From Muribaculaceae bacterium (GTDB lineage: Bacteria > Bacteroidota > Bacteroidia > Bacteroidales > Muribaculaceae): DNA of 8,185 bases. The notes beneath the pieces are model-generated. The model had not been told where the DNA came from. It did not search any database and worked only from the letters and a program-made list of their open reading frames with translations. The stretch lies in contig JAIDPP010000044.1 of NCBI GenBank assembly GCA_029062725.1, forward strand, positions 1-8,185, read 5' to 3'. Position 1 is the first letter of the stretch. Every line of letters begins with the position of its first letter. Shown here piece by piece: positions 1-7,877 of the stretch. The position numbers and the translations under genes were made by a program.

Positions 1-154
1 ATGAAATGAGATTATTGCATAATAATATATATGGTTCTATGGAAAGGGTAAGAAATAAGGGACGATAAATAATGCCAAATTCTTGATTTTAAAAATCGGT
101 TAAGGTGAAACTGTGAAATGCTTAATTTTTAAGTGCCCTCTTGTGAAAGGGGGA

Positions 155-187
155 TTTGTGATTATCTAATTTTTTTTATTAATTTTG
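155..187 (+). promoter_or_regulatory. Bacteroidetes-type promoter for folD
   Basis: A TTTG at 155-158 is followed after 21 bases by TAATTTTG at 180-187. This matches the Bacteroidetes vegetative promoter pattern (TTTG near -33, TAnnTTTG near -7). Transcription would start around 191-195, leaving a leader of only about 20 bases before the ATG at 212. The box settles the folD start: the in-frame TTG at 185-187, which would add nine residues, is part of the -7 element and would lie upstream of the transcript. The spacer between the boxes is T-rich. No other clear promoter is seen before the next three genes. Confidence 0.7.
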
Positions 188-211
188 CCGTTCAGAAAAA
201 AGAGATTGGAA

Positions 212-1081
212 ATGACTATTATCGACGGCAAAAAGACAGCGGCCGAAATCAAACAGGAGATTGCGGCCGAAGTAAAGGAAATTGAAAGCAAAGGAGGCCG
301 CGCACCCCATCTGGCGGCTATCCTCGTCGGCCACGACGGAGGATCAGAGACCTACGTGGCTAATAAGGTGAAGGCCTGCGGCGAGTGTGGATTCCGCAGT
401 TCGCTGATACGATTCGAGGATGACGTGACCGAAGAACGCCTTCTCGAAGAGATCAAGCGTCTCAACGAAGATCCGGAAGTGGATGGATTCATTGTCCAGC
501 TTCCGCTCCCCCGCCACATCGACGAGCAGCGTGTGATCCGCGCCATTGACCCCGACAAGGATGTCGATGGCTTCCACCCCGTGAATGTCGGCAAGATGTC
601 GATCGGTCTCCCCGGATTCGTATCCGCCACACCGGCCGGAATCATTGAACTTCTGCGCCGTTACGGCGTTGAGACAAAAGGGAAGCATGCCGTCGTGCTC
701 GGCCGAAGCAACATCGTCGGTAAGCCTATGGCCACCCTGCTAATGCAGAAAGCCAATCCCGGTAACTGCACCGTGACCGTATGCCATTCCGCCACTCCTA
801 ATATCAAGGAGATTTGTCGTCAGGCCGACATCATAGTCGCCGCTCTCGGATCTCCCGGTTTCGTGACAGAGGATATGGTGAAACCCGGCGCTACCGTGAT
901 CGATGTAGGTACTACCCGGGTCGCTGACTCCACACGCAAATCCGGATGGCGTCTGCGCGGCGACGTCGATTTCGATAATGTGGCGGAGAAATGTGAGTTT
1001 ATCACCCCCGTTCCCGGTGGTGTTGGCCCCATGACCATCTGCTCCCTGATGATGAACACCCTCAAAGCCTACAAAGGGTAA
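212..1081 (+). CDS. folD: Bifunctional methylene-THF dehydrogenase / methenyl-THF cyclohydrolase FolD
   Basis: A 289-residue cytosolic enzyme of one-carbon folate metabolism. It oxidises 5,10-methylene-THF to methenyl-THF with NADP and hydrolyses that to 10-formyl-THF, used for purine and formyl-Met synthesis. Family residues are all present: the YVANK segment with Tyr48 and catalytic Lys52, Gln96 in VQLPLP, Asp119 in [10 protein letters not shown], the cofactor-binding loop GRSNIVGKP at 164-172, and the C-terminal PGGVGPMT at 268-275. Length is normal for the family (E. coli about 288). The start is placed at ATG 212 because MTIIDGKK aligns with the usual N terminus (E. coli KIIDGKT) and the upstream in-frame TTG falls in the promoter -7 box. 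There is no Shine-Dalgarno, common in this phylum. It is the first gene of the plus-strand run, 47 bases before topA. I see no lesions. Confidence 0.97.
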   Translation: MTIIDGKKTAAEIKQEIAAEVKEIESKGGRAPHLAAILVGHDGGSETYVANKVKACGECGFRSSLIRFEDDVTEERLLEEIKRLNEDPEVDGFIVQLPLPRHIDEQRVIRAIDPDKDVDGFHPVNVGKMSIGLPGFVSATPAGIIELLRRYGVETKGKHAVVLGRSNIVGKPMATLLMQKANPGNCTVTVCHSATPNIKEICRQADIIVAALGSPGFVTEDMVKPGATVIDVGTTRVADSTRKSGWRLRGDVDFDNVAEKCEFITPVPGGVGPMTICSLMMNTLKAYKG

Positions 1082-1128
1082 AAACAGATAATAAAAGGGA
1101 GTCTTTTTACTTCCTTAACAGAATAAAG

Positions 1129-3456
1129 ATGAAAAACCTGGTGATAGTAGAGTCGCCCGCAAAGGCGAAGACCATAGAAAAGTTTTTAGGAGCCGACTTC
1201 AAGGTGATGTCGAGTATCGGACATATCCGCGATCTGAAGTCGAAAGGGATGAGCGTGGAGATCGACAACGATTTCTCACCCGTCTATGAAGTCCCGGCCG
1301 AAAAACGGGATGTGGTCAAGGCCCTGAAAACCGAGGCGGCGAAAGCCGATACCGTCTGGCTCGCTTCCGATGAAGACCGCGAGGGAGAGGCTATTGCCTG
1401 GCATCTCGCAGAAGTGCTCGGACTCGACCCTACAAAGACTAAGCGTATCGTTTTCCACGAAATCACCAAACCGGCCATCCTGGAGGCGATCGCAAATCCG
1501 AGGGTCATCGACCTCGACCGCGTCAACGCCCAGCAGGCCCGCCGCGTGCTCGACCGCATCGTCGGTTTCGAGCTTTCCCCCGTGCTCTGGAAGAAAATAA
1601 AACCGGCCCTATCGGCAGGCCGCGTGCAGAGCGTGGCCGTAAGACTAATCTGCGAAAGGGAGAAAGAGATCGATGCGTTCATCCCCGAACCATATTTCCG
1701 GGTCACAGGACGCTTCGCCACCCCCGAAGGGGAGGAGATGAAAGCCGAACTTAAGCACCGTATCTCCGATCGCGATACGGCAATGCGCTTTCTGGAGGAA
1801 TGTAAGGATGCGGAGTTTCAGGTGTCGGAAGTAGCCGTAAAGCCCGTGAAACGTTCACCCGCTCCCCCTTTCACAACCTCGACGCTACAGCAGGAGGCCG
1901 GAAAGCGTCTCGGGTTCTCCGTGAAGCAGACCATGCGCACCGCCCAGAAACTATATGAGGAGGGACGCATCACATATATGCGTACCGACTCCACAAACCT
2001 GTCGGCCCTCGCAATCCGCGATATCAAGGGAGTCGTGGAGGAAGACTACGGAAAGGATTATCATAAGGAACGTCATTTCCACACCCATTCCAAGGGAGCG
2101 CAGGAAGCTCATGAAGCAATCCGCCCCACATACATCAGCAACCGGACCATAGAGGGTGACGAGCGCGAACGCCGCCTCTACGACCTTATATGGAAACGTG
2201 CCGTTGCCTCTCAGATGGCCGATGCCGTTCTGGAGAAGAGCAACGTGGATATAGAGGTTCGCCGTGGAGGAAAGGGAACCGGAGAAGAATTCCGCGCCGA
2301 AGGGGAAGTGATCGTTTTCGAAGGCTTTATGAAAGCCTACGGTGCCGACTCCGCAGATGAAAGCGGACTGCTCCCGAAAGTGGAGAAGGGGGAAAAACTA
2401 ACCGACCGTGAGATTACTGCCACAGAACGCTTCACGCTCCCTCCGGCTCGATATACCGAGGCCTCGCTTGTGAAAAAGATGGAGGATCTCGGCATCGGAC
2501 GTCCCTCGACCTACGCCCCCACCATCTCCACCATTCAGGACCGCGACTATATCCGCCACGGAGAGAAACGCGGCGAACCGCGTCAATATCAGGTAATGAC
2601 CCTCGAGAACGCCAATATATCAACCGAAACCCTCTCCGAAATGGCCGGAAGCGAGAAAGGTAAACTTATACCTACCGATGTCGGAATGGTGGTGAACGAC
2701 TTTCTTACCGCAAATTTCCCCGATATCCTCGATTATAACTTCACAGCCCGTGTTGAAGAGAAATTCGATGAGATTGCGGAGGGGAAATTAGGCTGGAAAA
2801 AGGAACTGGCCGGATTCTACGGCGATTTCCACCCCTCTATCGACCGTGTCAACACAATGCGTACAGAGCATAAGGTCGGAGAGCGGCAGCTTGGCACTGA
2901 TCCTGCCTCCGGTCGCCCGGTGTCGGTAAAGATCGGACGCTTCGGCCCTGTGGTGCAGATCGGAGAGGCCACGGATGAGGAGAAACCGCTCTTCGCAAGC
3001 CTCAACGCCGGACAGAGCATCTATGACATAACCCTTGAGGAAGCCCTGAAACTGTTTGAGCTGCCGCGAAGCCTCGGCCAATATGAGGGAGAGGAGGTGA
3101 AAGCCGCCATCGGTCGCTTTGGCCCATATATCCAGATCGCCAAGGAATACGTCTCCATCCCCAAGGAGCTCGCTCCCCAGACTATCACTCTCGAGGAGGC
3201 CGTCGAACTTATAAAAGCCAAGCGTGAAGCCGATGCCAACCGACTTATAAAGGCTTTCGATGAAATGCCCGGACTCGAAATACTCAACGGACGCTTCGGG
3301 CCCTATATCGCATATAAGAAAGAGGGCGCAAGGAAAGCCGTAAACTATAAGATTCCGAAAGGCACCGACCCCGCCTCACTCACTTTAGAGGAGGTAAAAG
3401 CCATTATGGAAGCGCCCGCGCCCGCAAAGAAGAAGAGGACTGTAAAAAAGAAATAA
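1129..3456 (+). CDS. topA: DNA topoisomerase I (type IA), zinc-finger-less
   Basis: A 775-residue type IA topoisomerase that relaxes negative supercoils by transient single-strand cleavage through a 5'-phosphotyrosine link. The N-terminal TOPRIM domain shows VIVESPAKAKTI with Glu8 and the Mg-binding DEDRE (Asp81, Asp83, Glu85). The core contains GRITYMRTDS with catalytic Tyr283 and Arg285, and EAHEAIRPT with His328. The C-terminal third lacks the Cys4 zinc ribbons of E. coli TopA. It carries instead three Toprim_C-type repeats marked by GRFGP at about 603-607, 662-666 and 721-725, then a basic tail rich in Lys after an Ala-Pro linker (about 762-775). This C-terminal form is known from many bacteria, and the length suits Bacteroidetes TopA. 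The ATG at 1129 gives MKNLVIVESP, the usual N terminus. No Shine-Dalgarno or own promoter is seen in the 47-base gap after folD, so co-transcription is likely. The stop lies six bases before a large hairpin. Confidence 0.97.
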   Translation: MKNLVIVESPAKAKTIEKFLGADFKVMSSIGHIRDLKSKGMSVEIDNDFSPVYEVPAEKRDVVKALKTEAAKADTVWLASDEDREGEAIAWHLAEVLGLDPTKTKRIVFHEITKPAILEAIANPRVIDLDRVNAQQARRVLDRIVGFELSPVLWKKIKPALSAGRVQSVAVRLICEREKEIDAFIPEPYFRVTGRFATPEGEEMKAELKHRISDRDTAMRFLEECKDAEFQVSEVAVKPVKRSPAPPFTTSTLQQEAGKRLGFSVKQTMRTAQKLYEEGRITYMRTDSTNLSALAIRDIKGVVEEDYGKDYHKERHFHTHSKGAQEAHEAIRPTYISNRTIEGDERERRLYDLIWKRAVASQMADAVLEKSNVDIEVRRGGKGTGEEFRAEGEVIVFEGFMKAYGADSADESGLLPKVEKGEKLTDREITATERFTLPPARYTEASLVKKMEDLGIGRPSTYAPTISTIQDRDYIRHGEKRGEPRQYQVMTLENANISTETLSEMAGSEKGKLIPTDVGMVVNDFLTANFPDILDYNFTARVEEKFDEIAEGKLGWKKELAGFYGDFHPSIDRVNTMRTEHKVGERQLGTDPASGRPVSVKIGRFGPVVQIGEATDEEKPLFASLNAGQSIYDITLEEALKLFELPRSLGQYEGEEVKAAIGRFGPYIQIAKEYVSIPKELAPQTITLEEAVELIKAKREADANRLIKAFDEMPGLEILNGRFGPYIAYKKEGARKAVNYKIPKGTDPASLTLEEVKAIMEAPAPAKKKRTVKKK

Positions 3457-3461
3457 TGCTT

Positions 3462-3524
3462 TCCGGAATCCTGATAATCTCAACAAAAATTAACAATTTT
3501 TTGTTGAGATTATATGATTCCGGA
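3462..3524 (+). promoter_or_regulatory. Long hairpin enclosing the start codon of the AsmA-like gene
   Basis: An inverted repeat fills the gap between topA and the next gene. The inner stem is 16 perfect base pairs (3474-3489 with 3498-3513) around an 8-base loop. A small asymmetric bulge follows (3471-3473 opposite 3514-3515), then an outer 9-bp stem (3462-3470 with 3516-3524) containing CCGGAATC/GATTCCGG. The A and T of the ATG at 3514 lie in the bulge and its G is paired, so in RNA the initiation region would be sequestered. It does not look like an ordinary terminator: the T run is inside the 3' arm next to the loop, and no T tract follows the stem. Plausible roles, all inferred, are translational control of the envelope gene, 3'-end protection of a processed topA message, or a palindromic protein-binding site. 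Confidence 0.75.
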
Positions 3525-6500
3525 TAATAAACATATCGAAAAAAAATCCCCCCGGCTGCGTGTCGCCAAAATCATCGGCTACTCCATAGGGGGATTATTG
3601 CTTTTAATAATCCTGCTTCTGGCCGGAGCCACCTGGTGGCTCACTCCGGAGCGTCTCACCAGAATCGTCAACCGCGAAGCGAGCGAGAACCTCTATGCCG
3701 ATGTCAAGGCAAGCGATGTCCGCTTCACCCTCTGGAGCTCATGGCCCCACCTATGCGTGGAGTTTGATTCGGTGACGGTAAGGAGCCGAGTGTTCGACAG
3801 CATTCCGGCCTCACTCAAGCAGTCGCTCCCCTCTGACGCCGCCTTCCTCGCTTCCGCCTCCCATTTCCGCGGAGGTATAAACCTCCTCTCCATGCTGCGT
3901 GGCCGAATATCACTGAGCGATGTTGAAATAGGTTCTCTACGCCTTAACCTCTTCTCACTCAACGACTCCCTCTCTAACTTCGACATCATTCCCCCGGACT
4001 CTACAAAAACCCGCATCCCATACTTTACCTCCGACCGCATCACCCTGCTCGACAGGGGAATGATCCGTTATCGCTCAGTGCCCGACAGCGCGGATGCCGC
4101 CGTGGATATAAAGGCCCTTACCCTCGAGCGTCGGGATAAGAAGGTAGGTAAGGGGAAGGAAGACCGTTATGGTCTCCGGATATTGGGAGATGTTGACGCA
4201 TCTGTGGGAGCGCTCACCGTGCTCCGAGGTTTCCCATTCGACCTGGGAGGAGAAGTAGATCTCGGGTTCGACCCTTTCAGATTCTCTACAAAGAATTATA
4301 ACGTCAACTTAGGTTCAATACATGGGGATATCGACATGAAGATGCAGGTCGGAGGAGACTCGAGCCTCGATGCGTTCCGATGGCATCTCGATAATTTTGA
4401 TCTTATCCGTTTTCTTTCTTTCCTCCCCGGGGTGAGCGTGCCTACGGGAGGAAGTTTTGAAGCGCCGTTAACCGTTAACGCCACCGCACGCCTCACCTCT
4501 CCCTGGCATCTATCCTCGGATATACTTCCTTCGGCTGAGGTGGATTTCGAGGTGGTTGACGGAAATATGGACTATACTATGGAGGATGGCCGCCGAATAG
4601 TGCTCAGGCATGAAGGAGCGCGCGGACAGTTGCTGTTTGACGGCGCCGATCCTGCCGCATCTTCATTCGTGATACCCCCTTTCCGAATTACGGGTGAAGG
4701 AACGGATGTCATGCTTGGAGCCTCTATGACACGTTTATTAGCCACTCCCGAGGTTGAAGGATACGTTCAGGGGAAAGCAGGAATCGCGCCGTTGGCCAAT
4801 ATTTTCCCAATGCTAAAAGGTTTCGCCCCAAAAGGTGATGCCGAAGCGCAGGGTGCTTTCTCTGCACGGCTTGTACCGCTCTCGCAGATCGCCTCCGCAG
4901 AACACCCCGTAAAGGATATGGAGATGCAGGGAAACGTGACTCTCTCGGATTTCTCTTTTTCTCCGATGGTAGGAGGACGCAAAATGACCGCCTCCGGGAA
5001 AAGTCTTGAACTCTCTTTCGCCACCCCCGCAGATTCGGCTTCCTCTCTCCCGGAGTCTCTTCCTTTTCTCGTCAAGGGGGAAGGGATAAACCTGGCTATC
5101 CCCTCAAAAAAAATCACGCTCTCGCTCAAAGATCTTCAGCTCGACGGCACAGTACCCGCATCATTGCTGAACGGCACAGGACTGAAAAACATTCCGCGTA
5201 TGTCGGCCGGATTCAAAAGCTCCGCCCTCTCCCTCCGGGCCGGAAAGGATCGGGTGGATTTGAACGGCATCTCGCTCGACCTCTCGGCCACTCCGAATAA
5301 GAAAGAGATTACCGTAGCCGATTACCGTATGCCCCCCCTATGGAACGCTGACCTCGAGATACGTTCCGACATTCCCCATTCCTCCCCTTTCCTTGAGGTG
5401 AAACTGCCGGAAGAGGCGCGGGAGATGATGAGGAAATGGAGATCATACGCACACCTTAAAATCGCTTCCGGCGTAATCTCTACTCCCGATTTCCCGGCCG
5501 CAAACCGATTGCGCAATGTGGATATCGCCGCCTCGTTCGATTCCATAGTGGTAAGGAACATATCGCTACGCTCACGTTCGTCGGCCATGTCGATGCGCGG
5601 ATCTGTGACCAATCTCCGGCAGTTTCTTAATTCCTCGATTCCCGCTCCGCTCTATGTGGATATGGATGTGGCAATCGATACGGTTCAGGTGAATCAGCTC
5701 GCGGGCACGTATATGCGCGGTGCAGGACGCCATGCCGACTCCGCCCCGGCCAATCCGGGTGCCGATACGGTGGCCCTTCTTTTGCCACGCAATCTCTTCG
5801 CCGATATCCACGCCTCCGCAAAAATGAGTCAGTATATGGATCTGCATCTATACGACCTTGCCGCCGGACTATGGATGCACGACGGAGATCTGGATGTGGA
5901 GAACCTTCGCATCTCCGCCGATTTCGGACATGCCTTCCTCGATTTCGGGATGAAGACATCGGATATAGAGCGTATCGGAATGACCGGAGATGTCGCCCTT
6001 TCGGGTATCAATGTGGTGGGATTCTTCAGAAATTTCCATACACTGCTGCTTATGATGCCTCAGATGAAAAACCTTGAAGGGGAGATTTCCGCCGAGGCAA
6101 ATTTCAGTCTGCTGACTTTCCCCGACATGTATGTGAATATCCCCTCTATGGCAGCTGATATCCGGATTCAGGGCGATGGTCTGACAGTTCATCAGAGCCC
6201 CTTTATCCGACACATCACCCGGATGCTGCTGATACGCGAGGACGGCGACCTGCATATCGCCGACATGAATGTCCACGCCTCGCTCCACGACAATCTTTTG
6301 GAACTCTATCCGTTCAATTTCATAGTGGATAAATACCGTCTGCGGATGGGAGGGGTGAATAATTTCAACGGTGACCTCTATTACCATATAGGAGTGGAGA
6401 AATCCTTTATCCCCTTCCCGTTCGGAATAAACATCATCGGCAATATATCCAAGCCGAAGATAAGGTTCGGAGGGGCTCATTGGAAGATAAAGAAGGGAGA

Positions 6501-6606
6501 GGAGATCACGGCATCGGTAATGGAGGAGCATAAGATCAATATTGTGGCCGAGGGGAAGAAATTCCTCAAGGAATTCATACGCAAGGCGGCCGAGGCCGAC
6601 AAATAG
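3514..6606 (+). CDS. AsmA-like inner-membrane-anchored periplasmic protein
   Basis: A 1030-residue protein with a short basic cytoplasmic N terminus and one hydrophobic segment at about 20-43 (rich in Leu/Ile, ending in Trp-Trp-Leu). A long periplasmic part follows. The stretch after the membrane segment (LTPERLTRIVNREASENLYA, then a WSSWPHLCVEFDSV-like strand) is characteristic of Bacteroidetes AsmA N-terminal domains. Residues about 930-1000 (PFNFIVDKYRLRMGG, then YYHIGVEKSFIPFPFGINI) resemble the AsmA-like C-terminal region. The middle is alternating polar/hydrophobic beta-type sequence with many repeats of the D/S-L-x-L kind. Relatives (AsmA, YhdP, TamB, YdbH) are bridge-like lipid carriers or outer-membrane biogenesis factors, so a role in phospholipid transport between the membranes is inferred, not shown. 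The ATG at 3514 is the only plausible one before the membrane segment, and it sits inside a hairpin. No Shine-Dalgarno is visible. The next gene begins 39 bases after its stop. Confidence 0.88.
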   Translation: MIPDNKHIEKKSPRLRVAKIIGYSIGGLLLLIILLLAGATWWLTPERLTRIVNREASENLYADVKASDVRFTLWSSWPHLCVEFDSVTVRSRVFDSIPASLKQSLPSDAAFLASASHFRGGINLLSMLRGRISLSDVEIGSLRLNLFSLNDSLSNFDIIPPDSTKTRIPYFTSDRITLLDRGMIRYRSVPDSADAAVDIKALTLERRDKKVGKGKEDRYGLRILGDVDASVGALTVLRGFPFDLGGEVDLGFDPFRFSTKNYNVNLGSIHGDIDMKMQVGGDSSLDAFRWHLDNFDLIRFLSFLPGVSVPTGGSFEAPLTVNATARLTSPWHLSSDILPSAEVDFEVVDGNMDYTMEDGRRIVLRHEGARGQLLFDGADPAASSFVIPPFRITGEGTDVMLGASMTRLLATPEVEGYVQGKAGIAPLANIFPMLKGFAPKGDAEAQGAFSARLVPLSQIASAEHPVKDMEMQGNVTLSDFSFSPMVGGRKMTASGKSLELSFATPADSASSLPESLPFLVKGEGINLAIPSKKITLSLKDLQLDGTVPASLLNGTGLKNIPRMSAGFKSSALSLRAGKDRVDLNGISLDLSATPNKKEITVADYRMPPLWNADLEIRSDIPHSSPFLEVKLPEEAREMMRKWRSYAHLKIASGVISTPDFPAANRLRNVDIAASFDSIVVRNISLRSRSSAMSMRGSVTNLRQFLNSSIPAPLYVDMDVAIDTVQVNQLAGTYMRGAGRHADSAPANPGADTVALLLPRNLFADIHASAKMSQYMDLHLYDLAAGLWMHDGDLDVENLRISADFGHAFLDFGMKTSDIERIGMTGDVALSGINVVGFFRNFHTLLLMMPQMKNLEGEISAEANFSLLTFPDMYVNIPSMAADIRIQGDGLTVHQSPFIRHITRMLLIREDGDLHIADMNVHASLHDNLLELYPFNFIVDKYRLRMGGVNNFNGDLYYHIGVEKSFIPFPFGINIIGNISKPKIRFGGAHWKIKKGEEITASVMEEHKINIVAEGKKFLKEFIRKAAEADK

Positions 6607-6645
6607 TCCCTTCCGCCTCCGTGCCGGTTTAATTTTAGGAAAAAA

Positions 6646-7335
6646 ATGATAAAAGCAGCATTGATAGATATGGATGGAGTGCTTTACGACTCCATGAAAT
6701 ATCATACGCTGGCATGGCAGCGTATGATGTCGGAAAGAGGCGTGGAATGTGACCGTGATGAATTTTATCTCTATGAGGGAATGACAGGGGCGGCCACGAT
6801 CAACCTTCTTTTCCGCCGCGCCTTCGGACGCGATTGCGACCCGGAAGAGGCTCGTCGCCTTTATGAGCGGAAAAGCGAACTTTTCCGGGAGATAGGAAAG
6901 AGGGTGCCTATGCCCGGCTGCGCCGAACTGCTCAGGCAGCTCAAGGAGGCGGCAGTGAGATGCGTGCTCGTCACTGGCTCCGGCCAAGGATCTCTTCTGG
7001 ATGCCATAAATGAGGATTATCCAGGAGTTTTTGACCCCGCCGACCGCGTGACGGCCCGCGATGTAAAGCATGGAAAACCGGATCCGGAACCTTATCTCAA
7101 GGGGCTTGAGATTGCCGGGGTGGAGCCGCATGAGGCGATTGTCATAGAGAATGCTCCTTTAGGAGTGAGAGCCGGGAAAGCAGCCGGGCTATATACTGTG
7201 GCCATTACCACGGGGCCTATCCCGCGGGAGGAATTCATTAAGGAGAGGGCGGATGTGATATTCCCTTCCATGCCGGCGGCGGCCGAAAGAATAGGGGAAA
7301 TAATGAAAAGTCTCCCTCAGCCGCGCCTCTCTTGA
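6646..7335 (+). CDS. HAD-superfamily hydrolase, beta-phosphoglucomutase-like (subfamily IA)
   Basis: A 229-residue cytosolic HAD enzyme acting on a small phosphate substrate through an aspartyl-phosphate. Motif I is DMDGVLYDS with nucleophile Asp8 and acid/base Asp10; motif II is Thr110 in VTGSG; motif III is Lys144 in KHGKPDPEPY; motif IV is Glu168-Asn169 in IENAPLGV. A helical cap lies between motifs I and II. Compared with Lactococcus beta-phosphoglucomutase from memory, the hinge His20 and cap Lys76 have counterparts, but the substrate-phosphate Arg49 falls in MTGAAT and is absent, and the second metal-ligand Asp170 is Asn here. I therefore call it a phosphatase/mutase of unknown substrate rather than a beta-phosphoglucomutase. 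AGGA at 6637-6640, five A residues before the ATG, is a weak ribosome-binding site, the only one in the window. A TAATTTTA at 6630-6637 is one base off a -7 box but has no -33 partner, so co-transcription with the AsmA-like gene is more likely. Confidence 0.9.
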   Translation: MIKAALIDMDGVLYDSMKYHTLAWQRMMSERGVECDRDEFYLYEGMTGAATINLLFRRAFGRDCDPEEARRLYERKSELFREIGKRVPMPGCAELLRQLKEAAVRCVLVTGSGQGSLLDAINEDYPGVFDPADRVTARDVKHGKPDPEPYLKGLEIAGVEPHEAIVIENAPLGVRAGKAAGLYTVAITTGPIPREEFIKERADVIFPSMPAAAERIGEIMKSLPQPRLS

Positions 7336-7391
7336 TCCATATAAGAGTGCAATTCATTGGGAGTGGACCAGCCATACGTCATATCATATAC

Positions 7392-7431
7392 CGGAAAAAG
7401 GAGGCTAATCTCAACGATCGGCCTCCTTCCG
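7392..7431. terminator. Hairpin terminator, strongest on the minus strand
   Basis: AAGGAGGC at 7398-7405 pairs with GCCTCCTT at 7421-7428 (8 bp, GC core) around a 15-base loop; flanking CGG and CCG can extend the stem with a bulge. Read on the minus strand, the stem runs straight into TTTTT (7399-7395), the form of an intrinsic terminator. Read on the plus strand, the tail is TTCCGATTAAAATT, a poor T tract. It lies 56 bases after the HAD stop, so it may end that message too, but its geometry fits better with a minus-strand transcript arriving from the right. Confidence 0.7.
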
Positions 7432-7872
7432 ATTAAAATTAGGTTGAATCAAATCATCTTATTCATATCTTGTGACGTACGAACTTCAATTCAATCAATT
7501 TTAATGGGGCGTGTCTGTGCAGGCTGATCCTCCCGGCCCACAGGCTCGGTCAGAATCTCCTGAAGCAGTCCGCTCCTCCACAACAATCAGAGTAATCGAT
7601 TATCATTATCTCAAAAAGGCGTGCCCTCTTCCGGGTCTCCCCTTTCTAACTGACCTATACAACCATTCAAATAAGATTTCAATCAGTTATCAAAAATTGC
7701 AACGTAAGGCTTTTAATTTCTTATTTTGTATGACCTCTTTCTATCTCTTTTACCTTATCCACCCCGGAAGGGTGGATAAGGATTCATTTATCTTTAAGAA
7801 TACCTGAAAAACTTAATTTTGTAAATCAAATATCTTATTAGAACCAACAAGAGTAATTGATTTTTTATTTTC
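7395..7872 (-). ncRNA. Putative unannotated non-coding RNA transcription unit
   Basis: The interval is bounded on the minus strand by a consensus promoter (boxes at 7909-7906 and 7885-7878) and by a hairpin with a five-T tail ending near 7395, predicting a transcript of roughly 480 bases. No minus-strand reading frame of useful length lies inside; the longest notable one is a 10-codon frame at 7787-7755. Within it are a perfect 12-bp hairpin (7753-7781) and a GC-rich patch with several short pairable segments (about 7503-7650). The AT-rich first 90 bases suggest either a leader removed by processing or an unstructured 5' part. I looked for and did not find the RNase P GGAAAGTCC region, the tmRNA tRNA-like ends with CCA, or the SRP GGAA tetraloop. 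A 6S-like RNA cannot be judged by eye. The existence of the unit is inferred from boundary signals only. Confidence 0.4.
7753..7781. repeat. Perfect 12-bp hairpin with 5-base loop
   Basis: CCTTATCCACCC at 7753-7764 and GGGTGGATAAGG at 7770-7781 are exact reverse complements around CGGAA. On the plus strand it is followed by a loose T-rich tail (ATTCATTTATCTTT) and could act as a weak terminator. On the minus strand it lies about 90 bases inside the putative RNA, with loop TTCCG and a purine-rich sequence after it, so there it would be an internal structural element rather than a terminator. It also overlaps a minus-strand frame of 10 codons starting at 7787. Confidence 0.75.
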
Positions 7873-7877
7873 ACTGG

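Noticed and set aside
1..154. Open frame 3-68 and AT palindromes (11-26, 85-97, 121-133) at the left edge
   Set aside because: The frame is short, AT-rich and unlike the codon use of the real genes, and the palindromes are only 5-6 bp per arm in AT-rich DNA. I cannot tie them to a function.
1095..1116. Weak hairpin AAGGGAG / CTTCCTT between folD and topA
   Set aside because: Seven pairs including a wobble, an 8-base loop and no T tail; too weak to call a terminator, and the short gap fits co-transcription.
5869..7131. 420-codon open frame on the minus strand
   Set aside because: It lies antisense to the 3' end of the AsmA-like gene and most of the HAD gene, both clearly conserved. The translation is His- and Ile-rich with no recognisable domain; the opening follows from codon bias on the other strand.
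7503..7575. SRP-RNA-like words GGTCAG (7548-7553) and GAAGCAG (7562-7568) on the plus strand
   Set aside because: The spacing recalls domain IV of SRP RNA, but the segment between them lacks the GGAA tetraloop and its closing pairs, and no plus-strand promoter precedes it.
7511..7807. 98-codon plus-strand frame starting at GTG
   Set aside because: It has no ribosome-binding site or promoter, its composition changes midway from Pro/Ser/Arg to Phe/Leu/Tyr with the local base composition, and it runs through the 7753-7781 hairpin. It resembles translated spacer.
7814..7821. Plus-strand TAATTTTG, an exact -7 box
   Set aside because: No TTTG or TTG lies at the right distance upstream, and no gene or clear RNA structure follows before 8059. 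In AT-rich DNA a lone match is expected by chance.
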